Positions 25,340 to 36,034 of a stretch of 64,000 nt of DNA are shown one piece after another. The DNA comes from Myrica gale. Taxonomy: Eukaryota > Streptophyta > Magnoliopsida > Fagales > Myricaceae. The first letter of the stretch is position 1. Every line of letters begins with the position of its first letter. The notes under the pieces are model-generated. The model made no database searches. It saw nothing but the letters and a program-made list of their open reading frames with translations, and was not told where the DNA came from. Made by a program: the position numbers and the translations under genes. Location of the stretch: assembly GCA_963930655.1 (NCBI GenBank), contig OZ005607.1:24436874-24500873 (forward strand), in the 5' to 3' direction.

Positions 25340-25540
25340 TGCATGATAATCTCCCTCGCCACCCAAACTTGAAAAGTCTTATTCTCAACTTTTATGGCAG
25401 TGAAAGTTTCCCCGAAGGGTCTGAGACCGTCACTGCCTGAGAAGATGCACATATTCTTTTCGTTTCTTCAGCATTTGTATACAGAAGGTTGTCTAGACAT
25501 CATGCTGTTTCCTAAAGGGAGCTTGCCTTCATTCTCAATA
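25340..25540 (+). pseudogene. Degraded LRR fragment downstream of NLR1
   Basis: Translated pieces such as RHPNLKSLILN and LPEKMHIFFSFLQ, then FPKGSLPS, resemble the NLR1 segments RPHPNLKSLTVN and LPDKMHLFLPSLE, then FPEGGLPS. The intervening repeats are missing and the frame is broken near 25,400. The same fragment lies downstream of NLR2 (42,085-42,285), so it is older than the duplication. It is either a relic of a third NLR or a decayed terminal LRR exon. Confidence 0.7.
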
Positions 25541-25551
25541 ACGATGACTCG

Positions 25552-25581
25552 AGCTCAAGCTCAAGCTCAAGCTCAAGCTCA
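25552..25581. repeat. (AGCTCA)5 hexanucleotide repeat
   Basis: Five tandem AGCTCA units followed by GGCTCC. The counterpart at about 42,299 has only imperfect GAGCTC/GAGCTCA units, so the array expanded in copy 1 or contracted in copy 2. Confidence 0.9.
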
Positions 25582-28342
25582 GGCTCCCTTAAGAGATATC
25601 TTTGGCCATGAGTTCTGGGTATTAGACTTGACATTCCTCAGTGGTCATCTGTTTAAAGAACTCCGTTATTTAAACCTTCGTTGTCTTGAGCAGTATGATT
25701 GGTCCTATGAACATTTGGAAGTGTCATGGAAACTGTTTATTTAATCTCTAAGCATGGTCATTGATGCCAGTTCAAGTGTCATTTAACTTGATTTTCTTCG
25801 CATTTTGATGCTATCTATCTTCTGTATACTCATGTCAAAGGTAATTATTGGAAACCTTATGGTGGAAAGTTAGCAGTCACTTTCTGCTATGAAACTTACA
25901 GCTCTGATTACATTGCAGATGCAGAATCTGTACTGCTGCTAGTTTATTGGTATAACTTTAGGGTTGGGAACCTGTGCTTCTTGATAGCAACTCTTATCTT
26001 ACTTTTTCTTTTACTGTTGCACATGCATTTTTTTGGCTGCTAGTCTATTGCTTGCCGTCAAGAAGACAAGCTTGCACTGTAAGAGGTGTGGAGATAATCT
26101 CTAGAGAATTTCGTAATTCTCACTTCATTTTTCTTTGTGTAAATAAGGCCCTGAATGTGTCTTCCAGTCAGAAATTTGTTCAATTTCTAGTAGAGCCACA
26201 TAGAAAGAAACTGTATGTGAAAAAAGTGTACTGTGAAGCAACTGGAAGCAAACTTGGCCAATTAGTGAAAACAGGAACCATGCATGCTGGGGTTTTGGGA
26301 AGTTATACTCTTAGAGAAGCGCTAAGCAACCACCAATCAAGGCAGATCATCAATGACTCGGAAAAGGTTGCTAGCATTTGTACTTCATATCATTTGCCTA
26401 CCAATGGTTTTATCCTTCACATGTCTGTAATTTTAAAGTATGGTTACTGAAAATATTCTAGAGTAAGCATTGACATCATTCCCACTTCAAAATATACAGA
26501 GACTGTTTTGTTCCCATCTTGGCATGAATCATTAAGCAGTTTGGGCTGGCTCTGCCAAAGAAGCGGTGTAGAAATCTCAGAGCTGAATATAAGGTAATTA
26601 TAATTATCTTCTCTGTTTTTGCATGTAGCAGAAGTTAAAAGGTTTTTCATTATGGTCTCAGGAGTTCTCTTTTTGGCTAAATGGCCTTGGCAACGTCTTG
26701 AGGGTCTGATGAACTTAGAATTAGTCTCAATGCCTAGAAATGCCCCTTTGTTCTTGCTGATTGATATTTCACGTTTTTTTTTTCTCTCAATGGAAGCTTC
26801 TACTAACATGGAGCCACTGTGATGTGCCAAATTAGTTACACTGGTATGTAGCACATGGGGGGATTCTTTTGAATAAATATGAAAAAATGCCCGTTGTTAA
26901 CTAACCCTTTAACTAGATTGAAGGCATTGTAGGTGGCACTCAAAGTCTCTGGAAGTTTTTTTTGTATGTTGACTGATATTTGTCGTTGTACTAGAAATCC
27001 TAAAACCCTGTCTCGTCTGAGTGCTCTCTCGACCATGTGCAATACTGTAGTTTATAGTATATTTATTTATTGTAAGTAAGTGCAGCTTTAATTGCATTTG
27101 ATTTTGACAAAGTTTACTGAAGCCTACTTGTAAAGAGTGAATAAACAAGAAGTCGTACTAATCCTTGTCTTCTTGTTTCTATTTAGAGCTGGCTAGGAGA
27201 TTTTAAACCTAGTCTTCCCAAACAAACTTGTGGTTGCACGTGATATTATATATAGAGGTGAAAATTTTGACCCTCTCTCAAATTGAAATTTCTAGTTTGT
27301 ATTGTTTCTCCAGATATTAATAGAGAAATTTAGAACCTTAGTAATGATAATAAGAAAGCTTCTAGAAATGCTTAAGACACTCTGCATTGTTGGGTTGATA
27401 TTTTTGCAGGAGGACACCAATAACAGTTGCAGCAGGCAGTAGCAGCTGCAGTGTTTACTCAAACGACAAGAACCTCTTGAAAGGTTAGAAGATAATCTGA
27501 CACTACTCATCCTAGCTGGTCACTAACTGAAGCACTGTGGTTGCTGACATATATCTTCCCTCTGGGTTTACTGAAGGGACGACTATCAGGAATTCTTCCA
27601 ATTAAGGACCTTTTTCCTTATGCTGCAAAGCTAACACCGATTTGATATGGGCAGGACGAAGACACCAAGAACCTCTGCAACCCACAGAACCACAGTGGCA
27701 TGTTTTGCGGCAGTTTTTCATTAGATGCTGCTTCTGTTATTTTGGACGTGGAAGAAATGTTAACTGGTTTCATCTGACGCATCAAGATTACTTTTCCTTT
27801 TGTTTTACTGGACTTTGAAGGGTGAATAGGAAACCTTGAGGTTGTTGTGTAATATGTTGTATCTAGCTCTTCTTTTCTTGTAATTTAGTGGGTGGAAGAA
27901 AACTTGGAGCATGACTTGAGTTTCTGAATCTCCTCTTGTTGTAACTGATGTGATGCTGACTCATGTCATTGTACAAATTGAACTAAACGGCTTGAAAATT
28001 GTGTCAAACGCTGGGATTGAAATGGAGACCTTTGCTTCATTGGTTTTTTCTATGTTAGCACTTTTTATATTTCATTCGTTTGGGTAAATCCTATAATACG
28101 CTCCATGTCTATAGAATAAAATTAAAGCCTCCCTTCAAATTTCAATTTGTCTAATATTATGTCTCTCAAGTTGTAAAAAAATTATCTATTTGCGCTCCGT
28201 TCGATTTGGCAGTTCAAAATTATTGAAAAATTGAAAACTTCATATAGATGAAATCAGTTAGTAGAACTACATATTTGCACTACGTTTCCCTTGGATCAGT
28301 TACTGAATTTTAAACGCTATTTTCTGATCATGGTCATATGAG

Positions 28343-28533
28343 GGTTCTCATTCAGTCTCACACGGATGAACGAAGCAGCTGGAGAGGATGTGGAGCTTTT
28401 GTACCGTGTCTCATCATTGGGCACATTTGAAAGAGTAGCACTAGAATGGATGAAGGAGGCCATTAACTTCAGCACTAGAATGTGCCCAATCTTCTTTCAA
28501 AGGGTATCCCGTGTTATCAAGCTGCCTCACTAG
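28343..28533 (+). pseudogene. Duplicate of the last exon of the coiled-coil gene
   Basis: The exon is 191 bases long, like 15,636-15,826, and remains open to the TAG stop. It has conserved FSFSLT, AAGEDVELLYRVSSLG and MCPIFFQRVSRVIKLPH, with substitutions such as W to R and P to L. The acceptor changed from ATTAG to ATGAG, and no upstream exons lie next to it (other copied exons are at 36.9-37.3 kb in a different order). It is an orphan exon of a dead copy. Confidence 0.85.
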
Positions 28534-28629
28534 TGGCCCCCACCCCAAGGTCCATTTCAGATTGCTGTTCCTCACAAAACCAAATTCTGCACGCGTTTAC
28601 AAATCAATGCCTGACAACCGATTTCTTTA

Positions 28630-29802
28630 TTTTTTTTTTATTTTTTTTTTGTAATCATCACCGCATTTTATTCAAACAAGAAAAACTAAGACCTCCAAAT
28701 CAAACATTAAGGAGGTTCAGTACCAACATACAACCAAGTTAAATCTAGAGAGTGCTCACAAGAACGGGGAATGCCAACTGAATTATACTCAGTAGCGGCC
28801 CAACGAGCTAATTGGTGCACTAAAGAATTAGCACCTCTGTAGACATGATTTGTCTTCCAACAACGTAACAACCTACCCAAATCATGGATCTCCTGAACTA
28901 ATGACCGAATACGCCACTCAGAGATCTTTGGCCAGCATCGAATAGATTTTATAACCTGTTCAGAATCCCCTTCAAGTGTCACCTCACTATACCCCTGACT
29001 AAGAACAAGTTCTAGACCAAGTTTGGCAGCCTCAGCCTCACCTTCCAGGGAATCAACAGACTCTATCCGTTTAGTCCTCGCCCCAAGAACCACGCCTCTT
29101 GAATCTCGTATAACAGCAGCAATAACCGCATAAGACTCCCGTACAGCGACGTCCACATTTACCTTGACTGTGTCAACAGATGGAGGAACCCAACGTTGCA
29201 GTCGAGGTACTTGAATATGATTATCCCAAGCAGATTTATGCTCTCTGCGCACTCGGTTGACTCTATTGGCTAACTGCTTAACATCAATTTCCTTGCCACC
29301 TTGTGCCACGTGATTTCTAGATGCCCAGACAAGATCAATAGCAATAGTAGCATGGAGTTGGAACAAATGCTGGTCTGCTAATGGTATTCCAATAGACTGA
29401 TGAGGATGTAGCACTGTAAGAACCCAATCAGCCACTGAATTGTCTCCAAAAACCGTAATATCAAGCTGCCATGGAGACTCACTCCAGATAGCACGACTAA
29501 ATGGGCATAGGAGAACCAAATGATGGAGAGTTTCTAATTGCTCGCCACATAGAGCACAGAGTAGATCATCGTCACTTCTCTCATTATTACCAACCCGTGC
29601 AGCAACCGTAGCTTTAGTAGGCAAAACCTCCCATACCACCTTCCACAGTAATAATTTTAAGCGATCATGCAGCTGTAGTTTCCAAAGATCTTGCCACTGA
29701 GCTGGACATAAAGGAGTTACGGAAGTAACTCTGTGGCTCACCAGAGATTTATGGACCGACTTTACAGTGAATTCACCTGAGGCATCAATCGGCCAAAACA
29801 AA
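28630..29802 (-). mobile_element. 5'-truncated L1-type LINE, young insertion
   Basis: Perfect 17-base target duplications (GACAACCGATTTCTTTA at 28,613-28,629 and 29,803-29,819) flank an antisense insert of 1173 bases whose poly-A tail reads as poly-T at 28,630-28,652. It contains only the 3' end of ORF2 (zinc motif and RNase H). The insertion interrupts duplicated block A2 and is absent from copy 1 (15.8-15.9 kb), so it postdates the duplication or was never in that copy. Confidence 0.96.
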
Positions 29803-29807
29803 GACAA
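28707..29807 (-). CDS. Open 3' part of L1 ORF2: zf-RVT plus RNase H (366 aa)
   Basis: The first codons come from the flanking target duplication, so this is a truncated element frame and not a host gene. Visible are the zinc-binding segment CALCGEQLETLHHLVLLC and an RNase H domain with its acidic residues (NVDVAVRES, GEAEAAKLGLEL, LEGDSEQVIKSI) ending near TWLYVGTEPP. The whole frame is open, unlike the related copy at 16.8-19.4 kb. That supports a recent insertion. Confidence 0.85.
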   Translation of the reverse strand: MSLFWPIDASGEFTVKSVHKSLVSHRVTSVTPLCPAQWQDLWKLQLHDRLKLLLWKVVWEVLPTKATVAARVGNNERSDDDLLCALCGEQLETLHHLVLLCPFSRAIWSESPWQLDITVFGDNSVADWVLTVLHPHQSIGIPLADQHLFQLHATIAIDLVWASRNHVAQGGKEIDVKQLANRVNRVRREHKSAWDNHIQVPRLQRWVPPSVDTVKVNVDVAVRESYAVIAAVIRDSRGVVLGARTKRIESVDSLEGEAEAAKLGLELVLSQGYSEVTLEGDSEQVIKSIRCWPKISEWRIRSLVQEIHDLGRLLRCWKTNHVYRGANSLVHQLARWAATEYNSVGIPRSCEHSLDLTWLYVGTEPP

Positions 29808-29819
29808 CCGATTTCTTTA

Positions 29820-30655
29820 GCCCAGTGAGCTAAGCTCCTAACAAACTCAATGATCTTGTATGTAAGTCCCCATGATCTATGGATATCATGATGACCTCTA
29901 TGATTTTCTCAAGATGAAAGAACTCATGTATACAATGAGGTTTCGTTCAAGTGCTTGCTCTGTTGGTTTGAAACCGGCAGAATATAATGCCCCGAGTCCC
30001 CTATACAAAGAGAAGTAAAGAGAAAGGAATGGTATAAAAGGTAAGTCCTATATTAGTTTCTTATGATAGAGCAGGGACTTATAATGATTTCAAAGGATTT
30101 CAAAAATAATTTTAACTAGTTCTTTTTAAGTCAAAGCGGTCCATTGGATCGTATACAAACTTGTTTTCACTTTTATCCCAAACATAGTGATAGAAATCGA
30201 ACATAAGCATAAGCATGGTTAATAGATGATCACTTAGAAGAGAAAAAAAAAACAGATGTAGTTGATTTTAGTTAAGTGTTTTTATTTGGCTCTTAGTTTA
30301 TATGGAAAAAAAATTATTTCATTTTTCTAAAAAACTTCAAGAGGTCATCATTTAAATTAAGATATTGTTTTTGAATGATTGATGAGAACATATTGTTAGT
30401 TTATCACTGCCCGTCAATCATTATTTAAAGCTATTTTTTTTATTGTTTAAATCTTTTCCCTTGATCTTATTTTCTGTTGAAGACAATATTTTCAACTAGT
30501 CTTTTGCATAAACAGATGATAATCCAAGCAACGTTTAAGGCTCCCTCAACCGGATATCCCAAAAGTTCTATCTCATTTTTCTGTCTCGCTTCTCTATCAC
30601 AAACTCCTCCTTCTGGATCCATAAAAAGAACTTGGGTACACATTGCCTTTCAAGT
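29820..30655. repeat. Duplicated block A2, continuation of copy 2
   Basis: Matches about 15,895-16,785 with scattered indels. It holds no gene. It ends near CCTTTCAAGT, where the two copies diverge. Confidence 0.7.
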
Positions 30656-31495
30656 AAAAATTAATAGAAAACCGTAAATTTTAATTCATATAATTATAAC
30701 TGTAAAACAATTTTTATCTTTAATATTTTCTCTTTTGGTAATAACTGTGGGTCACGTTTACCTCCGTGACAGGGTTGCGCAGTCACTATACCAATTGTTG
30801 TAACTTTAAACTCTGGGTCTCAGAATTTAAAAACATCACACATATCAAACAATAATCCTCCACAAAATATCGTAAACATATGAAATCATGAGATAAATTA
30901 TTAAATAATAACATAGAATTTAAAAAGGCTTGTGCTCACACCAATGCATGTAAAAACATTCCATAACAATTTACTGTAATATGATGCACATAAATTCTGA
31001 GGGTTTTTAATAAAATATGCAATTCTCAAAGATCATCTCGGTCTTTTAGGAAAATCTAGCATAATAACCCCGCTTACCTCACTCTTCATAACACTTGAAC
31101 CATTTATCAATTAACCTCTAATATCTCAAGAAATTAGACTAGAACCTTCGAAAAGACGCTTGATTTCTCATTCTCTCAATCAATTAATAAAGAATTTATA
31201 AAAGACTAATTGCACCCCTATTTAAAGAATGACTATAAATTAGAAAAGATTAGTTTGCTATCCATTTTAAAATTAAAACATATTCTTAAAGTAATTAAAT
31301 CAAAAATTTAAAATCTAAAGAGATAATGATAAAACTTCTCTTTTTCAAATTTCAAATAATTTTTAAATGGAAATAATTTTTTCAAATAAAATTAATATTT
31401 TAAAATTTAAACACATTTAAAATAAGATACATTTTTCAAATAATTCGAAATTTAATAAAAATAATATTTTACTAATAATTAAAAAATCTGGGTGC
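30656..31495. other. AT-rich insertion in copy 2, possible LTR relic
   Basis: This 0.84 kb stretch replaces about 170 bases of copy 1. Its right edge is ATCTGGGTGCTACCA, whose reverse complement starts TGGTAGCACCCAGAT, a form seen at the ends of some plant Ty3-type LTRs. No target duplication or internal domains were confirmed. The call is tentative. Confidence 0.35.
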
Positions 31496-31832
31496 TACCA
31501 ATTAATGACCAGAGCCTATTGTGCCACGTGCTCGAGCTTGGATCTTATCCTCTTTCGGTTCTCACGTCCGGTGATTACAGAAGACAGAGATCTCTCTAAA
31601 TTGTTGTCTTAATATAATCCAATTCCAAGAAAAATAGATATAATATAAATCACACAATTCTCCAAATTGAACTATCTAAATCCGGCAGAGAGGATGTTGT
31701 GAATAGATTAGTATCAGTGTTTAACTTTGAGAGAGGAAAAAAAGTGGTTGAACTTTTGCACGTGATTGTCCATATTTGTTTTAGAGAAGAGGTGAACTTG
31801 AAAATTGGCAATTTTTGCTCTGATATTCATCC
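31496..31832. repeat. Duplicated block A3 (copy 2)
   Basis: Matches 19,547-19,902, including AATTAATGACCAGAGCCTA and the TCTGATATTCATC edge where the copia relic begins. No gene. Confidence 0.8.
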
Positions 31833-31839
31833 GAGATGC

Positions 31840-32605
31840 ATCTTAAAAAGCTTTTTCAGATTCGGATTGGGCGGGGTGCATGGATAGTAGAAGATCAGTG
31901 ACTGGATTTTGTATCTTCCTTGGGGATTCACTGATCTCATGGAAATCCAAAAAGCAATAGACTGTTTCAAAGTCATCTGTAGAGGCTGAATATAGGTCCA
32001 TGACATCCACGGTTTGTGAGGTAGTTGTGATAATCCGGTTGCTAAAAGACTTGCATATCTCTCACTCTAAGGTTGCTCTATTGTTTTGTGATAATCAGGC
32101 GGCTTTGCATATTGCTGCAAATCCGGTCTTTCATGAAAAGGACTAAACATATAGAAATAAATTGTGAGGGAGAAAATAAAAGCTGGAATTATTAAAACTC
32201 TGCATTTGAAGACCAGTATGCAGCTTGCTGGTGTGTTTACTAAGGCCCTAGGATTTCATCAATTCAGCAGTTTAGTTGGCAAGATGAGATTTATAAATAT
32301 ATATGTTGCTGTCCATCTTGAGGGGGAGTGGGAAGAAAATCAAGCTGTCATTCATGAAGCAACCGTATGCACGCAGACTCAACAAGAAGAAGTTGAAGAT
32401 TCTCGAATACAGAGGAAAGAGAAAGGCTGAGCTAATACATGTAAATTTGTTATAGCTAGTGTAGAATATTCTTTTTTGGTTTCTGTTATAACCACCTTGT
32501 GAGGGCTTGTATTCTCATGCTCTGCTGCTGGAGCTAGTGTATATATGGGGCTACTGCCTTGTATTGCTCTCTTAACGAAATATACAGATTTCGTACAATC
32601 ACTCT
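31840..32605 (+). mobile_element. Ty1/copia retrotransposon relic (3' end)
   Basis: A fossil comprising the C-terminal RNase H region of a copia polyprotein (recognisable by [22 protein letters not shown] and CDNQAALHI), a polypurine tract (GAGGGGGAG at about 32,330) and a short 3' LTR of about 260 bases starting TG near 32,339. All 5' parts are missing and the coding part is broken in several places. It probably replaced part of duplicated block A3. It looks old. Confidence 0.88.
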
Positions 32606-33280
32606 CAATATTTGATAGTTCTTAAGACAATTTCTGTTTCTGTTTTAAGTTCTCAACTGTAATCTCTCGTGCTTTCAATAAAATATTTCTTGATTAAAAT
32701 AATAATAATAATTGATTTATCTTCTCAATAACCATACAGGCTATTCTTCACATTACACCTATACACAATGGAATCGGATAAACCAACAATATAAATATAA
32801 ACACAAACTTCCTCACCTATTATCATCTTAACCTCTCATCGCACACAAGTTGATAGTGATTGGAAGGGACCTCCTCTCTTTGGGAACCTTCACAGCTTTG
32901 ATTTCTATATGGACACGAAATCAAATTGTGTCGTGATGATTGATGAATTCCATTATACATGGATACACTTGATCTGCTGCCTGCATTAAAACAGAGAGAA
33001 CCAGAATGAACAGTAGAACAAGACACTACTCACTAAAACGAACAGCATAGAAGACAAAAAAAAAACTGCTCGAATTTTGATAAATTATATGCATTTTGCA
33101 TTTTGTTGTTACTGTTAGGCAAAGAAAATATCAATCTAGGGACGAAAATAATACACTACACATACCGAACGGCCTCCCACTAAATCATAGTGACCAAAAT
33201 GTGGACCTCCAGGTTCTCCAAAAACTTTGTAGGCCACCAAATTTTCAGAAATCAGCTTCACAGTATCATATAAAATCATA
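32606..33280. other. Unassigned DNA between copia relic and block A6
   Basis: AT-rich with an (AAT)n-like run near 32,700. A short open stretch on the minus strand (32,823-33,026) resembles nothing I recognise. No counterpart was found in copy 1. Confidence 0.4.
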
Positions 33281-33974
33281 ATCTACTTGTAAAGAGTTAA
33301 TAAACAAGAAGTCGTACTAATCCTTGTCTTCTTGTTTCTATTTAGAGCTGGCTAGGAGATTTTAAACCTAGTCTTCCTAAACAAACTTGTGGCTACACGT
33401 GATATATATAGAGGTGAAAATTTTGACCCTCTCTCAAGTTTGTATTGTTTCTCCAGATATTAATAGAGAAATTTAGAACTTTAGTAATGACAATAAGACA
33501 GCTTCTAGAAATGCTTAAGACACTCTGCATTGTTGGGTTGATATTTTTGCAGGAGGACACCAACACCAGTTGTAGCAGGCAGCAGCTGCAGTGTTTACTC
33601 AGATGAAAAGAAACTCTTGAAAGGTTAGAAGATAATCTGACACTACCCATCCTAGCTGGTCACTAACTGAAGCACTGTGGTTGCTGACATATATATATCT
33701 TCCCACTGGGTTTACTGAAGGGATGACTATCAAGAATTCTTCCAATTAAGGACCTTTTTCCTTATGCTGCAAAGCTAACACCGATTTGATATGGGAAGGA
33801 CGAAGACACCAAGAACCTTTGCAACCCAAAGAACCACAGTGGCATGTTTTGCGGCAGTTTTTAGTTAGATGCTGCTTCTGTTATTTTGGACGTGGAAGTA
33901 ATGTTAACTGGTTTCATCTGACGCAGCAAGCTTACTTTTCCTTTTGTTTTACTTGACTTTGAAGGGTGAATAGG
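33281..33974. repeat. Duplicated block A6 (copy 2, left part)
   Basis: Matches 27,122-27,832 closely, starting CTACTTGTAAAGAGTTAATA. It is broken by the solo LTR and resumes at 35,284. Confidence 0.9.
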
Positions 33975-35278
33975 TGAAAGTATACGTAGTAATCCAAGAG
34001 GGGGGTGAATTGGGTTTTAATAGAAATTAACAATTTTCAAGAGAATTAAAACACTAATCACAAACAATCACTATAAACCACTGCAGTAAAGAGTAATAGA
34101 AATAATGAAACTTGAGAAGATAAGGGTTGAAGAGATGACATCGTAGTTTTTAGGTGGTTCGGCCAAAACACTTGCCTACATCCACCCCCAAGGCTATTGA
34201 CTTCCTTGGGCTTCCCTCACTATAATCGAATAGCAAGTACACCTTAGCTTCCGGGGTGCTAAAGAACCGTTACAAAGCGTTTTCAGAGATCACGCTTAAA
34301 CTCTTCACAAATCCTCACAACCTAGAGGATTTCTTCTACTCTCACAAGTAGGACCCAATGTTTACCCAACATTCTCAAGGTTTAAATAGAATGGGTACAA
34401 AGTGAAAACACACGTATTGGCTCTTAAAGCCGAATATTAAAGTATGAGGCACAAGGGTAGGAAAGAAGATAGATTTACAATAGACGACTTGAAATTTGAT
34501 GGGAAAGAGTAGACCTCCTCAGTAGGTGCGAAGCTTCTCTCTTCTTTAAAGCTTTCTCTCTTTTCTCAAGTAGTTAGGTCAAGGAGTAATTGCAAATTCG
34601 TGCATGTAGGTGAGAGTTGTGTTGTCTTCAGCTACCGATCTTGAATTTAAACAAATTTTTCTTCAACGGTCGACGGGGTAGGTGAGAAAGCCGTTAGAAA
34701 GTTGCCCGTGAAACAAGGGACAATTTAATGTGTCTGATGGCTTTCCGAAAAATCCTCAAACTCGTGTAATGTGTCGACACTTCAACTAGCATGTGCTGAC
34801 ACATAAAATTTGAACCAAAAATTAGTGCTCGGGAGTCAATGCAATGTGTCGACACATGTTTTGGTCAAAAACACATGTCTCGGGTGTAAGTGCAATGTGT
34901 CAACACTATAAGGTCAAAGTGTCGACACATGTTTTTGCCTGAAAAAATATGTCTCAGGTGTTAGTGCAATGTGTCGACACATGTCCTGAATGTGTCGACA
35001 CCTAAAAGTCCTGGAGACAAAAATCAGTGTTTTTGAAGTTTTCAACCCATTCCAGAACAATTTTAAGTGTCTAATCTCTTGAAGAGATTATCAAGCATTA
35101 TGTGAAAAGATCTTTAAGAACATTAAGAAGATTTTTAGGAGATAAACTCAATCCTATTTAAATATAACTTGAAATTTGTGGATTGTTCAAAAGGATTCTA
35201 AAGTCCTCAAATACTTAGAAACTTTTGTTATCATCAAAATCATTTATGGATTGTTTGAAAAACAACCTTGAGCTAACA
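33975..35278. mobile_element. Solo LTR (1304 bp), LTR retrotransposon fossil
   Basis: The insert begins TGAAAGTATACG and ends GAGCTAACA, so it has TG...CA ends. It is flanked by 5-base target duplications ATAGG (33,970-33,974 and 35,279-35,283). The empty site is preserved in copy 1 near 27,830. No coding parts are present, so only one LTR remains, as after recombination between two LTRs. It is younger than the segment duplication. The superfamily is not fixed; the AAGAGGGGGGTGAATTGGGT start is common in plant LTR elements. Confidence 0.9.
34765..35005. repeat. Tandem-like repeats of a GTGTCGACAC palindrome inside the solo LTR
   Basis: AATGTGTCGACAC or close variants occur about six times within 240 bases, at irregular spacings of roughly 20-75 bases, alternating with ACATGT(T/C)T and CTC(G/A)GGTGT phrases. 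This is an internally repeated LTR segment. Its role is unknown. Confidence 0.85.
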
Positions 35279-35283
35279 ATAGG

Positions 35284-35735
35284 AAACCTTGAGGTTGTTG
35301 TGTAATATGTTGTATCTAGCTCTTATTTTCTTGTAATTTAGTGGGTGGAAGAAAACTTGGAGTATGACTTAAGTTTATGAATCTCCTCTTGTTTTAACTG
35401 ATGTGATGCTGACTCAATGTCATTGTACAAATTGAAAGCCACTCTAAACGGCTTGAAAATTGTGTCAAACGCTGGGATTGAAATGGAGACATTTGCTTCA
35501 TTGGTTTTTTTCTATGTTAGCACTTTTTATATTTCATTTGTTTGGGTAAATCCTATAATACGCTCCATATCTATAGAATAAAATTAAAGCCTCCCTTCAA
35601 ATTTCAATTTGTCTGATATTACGTCTCTCAAGTTGTAAAAAAATTAACTTTTTGCTCTCCGTTCGATTTGGCCGTTCAACAACACGGAAAGTGATCGAAA
35701 TGTCACTCCAAGACAAAATTATTGAAAATTTGAAA
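35284..35735. repeat. Duplicated block A6 (copy 2, right part)
   Basis: Continues the match to 27,833-28,250 (AAACCTTGAGGTTGTTGTGT onward). It stops near 35,735, where an LRR fragment is joined. Confidence 0.88.
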
Positions 35736-35753
35736 ACTTCAAAAAAAAATTAG

Positions 35754-36032
35754 GGAGTTGTAATGAGCTTCTACCAAGGATATGTTAGTTGGAATGCACA
35801 GGATCAGACTCAATAGGATTGGATTCGGTGGAGTCCCTGGTCGAGGGACTGGCGAAATCCAATAGCTTTTTTGAAATCAGTGATTGCTCGTGTCTCTTCC
35901 CATTGAGGCCTGTCCTCTACATTAAAAGGACTTAGAAATTACGGATTGTTTGAGCTCCAAACACACCTGGACTATTCATTCTCAAAGAATTAAAGTTGTT
36001 CGTCTGTGATTCTCCTATGTCTTTCCACTAGA
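35754..36032 (+). pseudogene. NLR LRR fragment (third NLR relic)
   Basis: Nucleotide similarity to NLR1 23,556-23,870 is clear: GAGTTGTAATGAG, TTGGATTCGGTGGAGTCCCT, and CACACCTGGACTATTCATTC followed by an AAGAATT context. Several indels break the frame and the 5' and 3' parts are missing. It is fused at about 36,033 to a piece of the coiled-coil gene's fourth intron. Confidence 0.88.
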
Positions 36033-36034
36033 CT

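Larger units (their letters stand above)
24593..28257. other. 3' region of NLR1 with duplicated blocks A5 and A6
   Basis: No intact gene. About 25,164-26,388 is matched by 41,908-43,115. About 27,122-28,250 is matched by 33,281-33,974 plus 35,284-35,735. NLR genes of this type often have long 3' leaders with introns, and several acceptor-like sites (TTTGTGTGCAG at about 25,110, ATTTCAG at 25,326) fit that, but no model can be fixed. 24,593-25,163 has no counterpart downstream of NLR2. The ORF at 25,974-26,450 is not kept open in copy 2 and is not called. Confidence 0.55.

Noticed and set aside
25974-26450. 158-codon ORF downstream of NLR1
   Set aside because: The matching DNA in copy 2 (42.7-43.1 kb) has stops and indels, so there is no sign of protein-level conservation.
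34765-35005. CRISPR-like array of short repeats
   Set aside because: The repeats are imperfect, irregularly spaced, palindromic and inside a plant solo LTR; the genome is eukaryotic.
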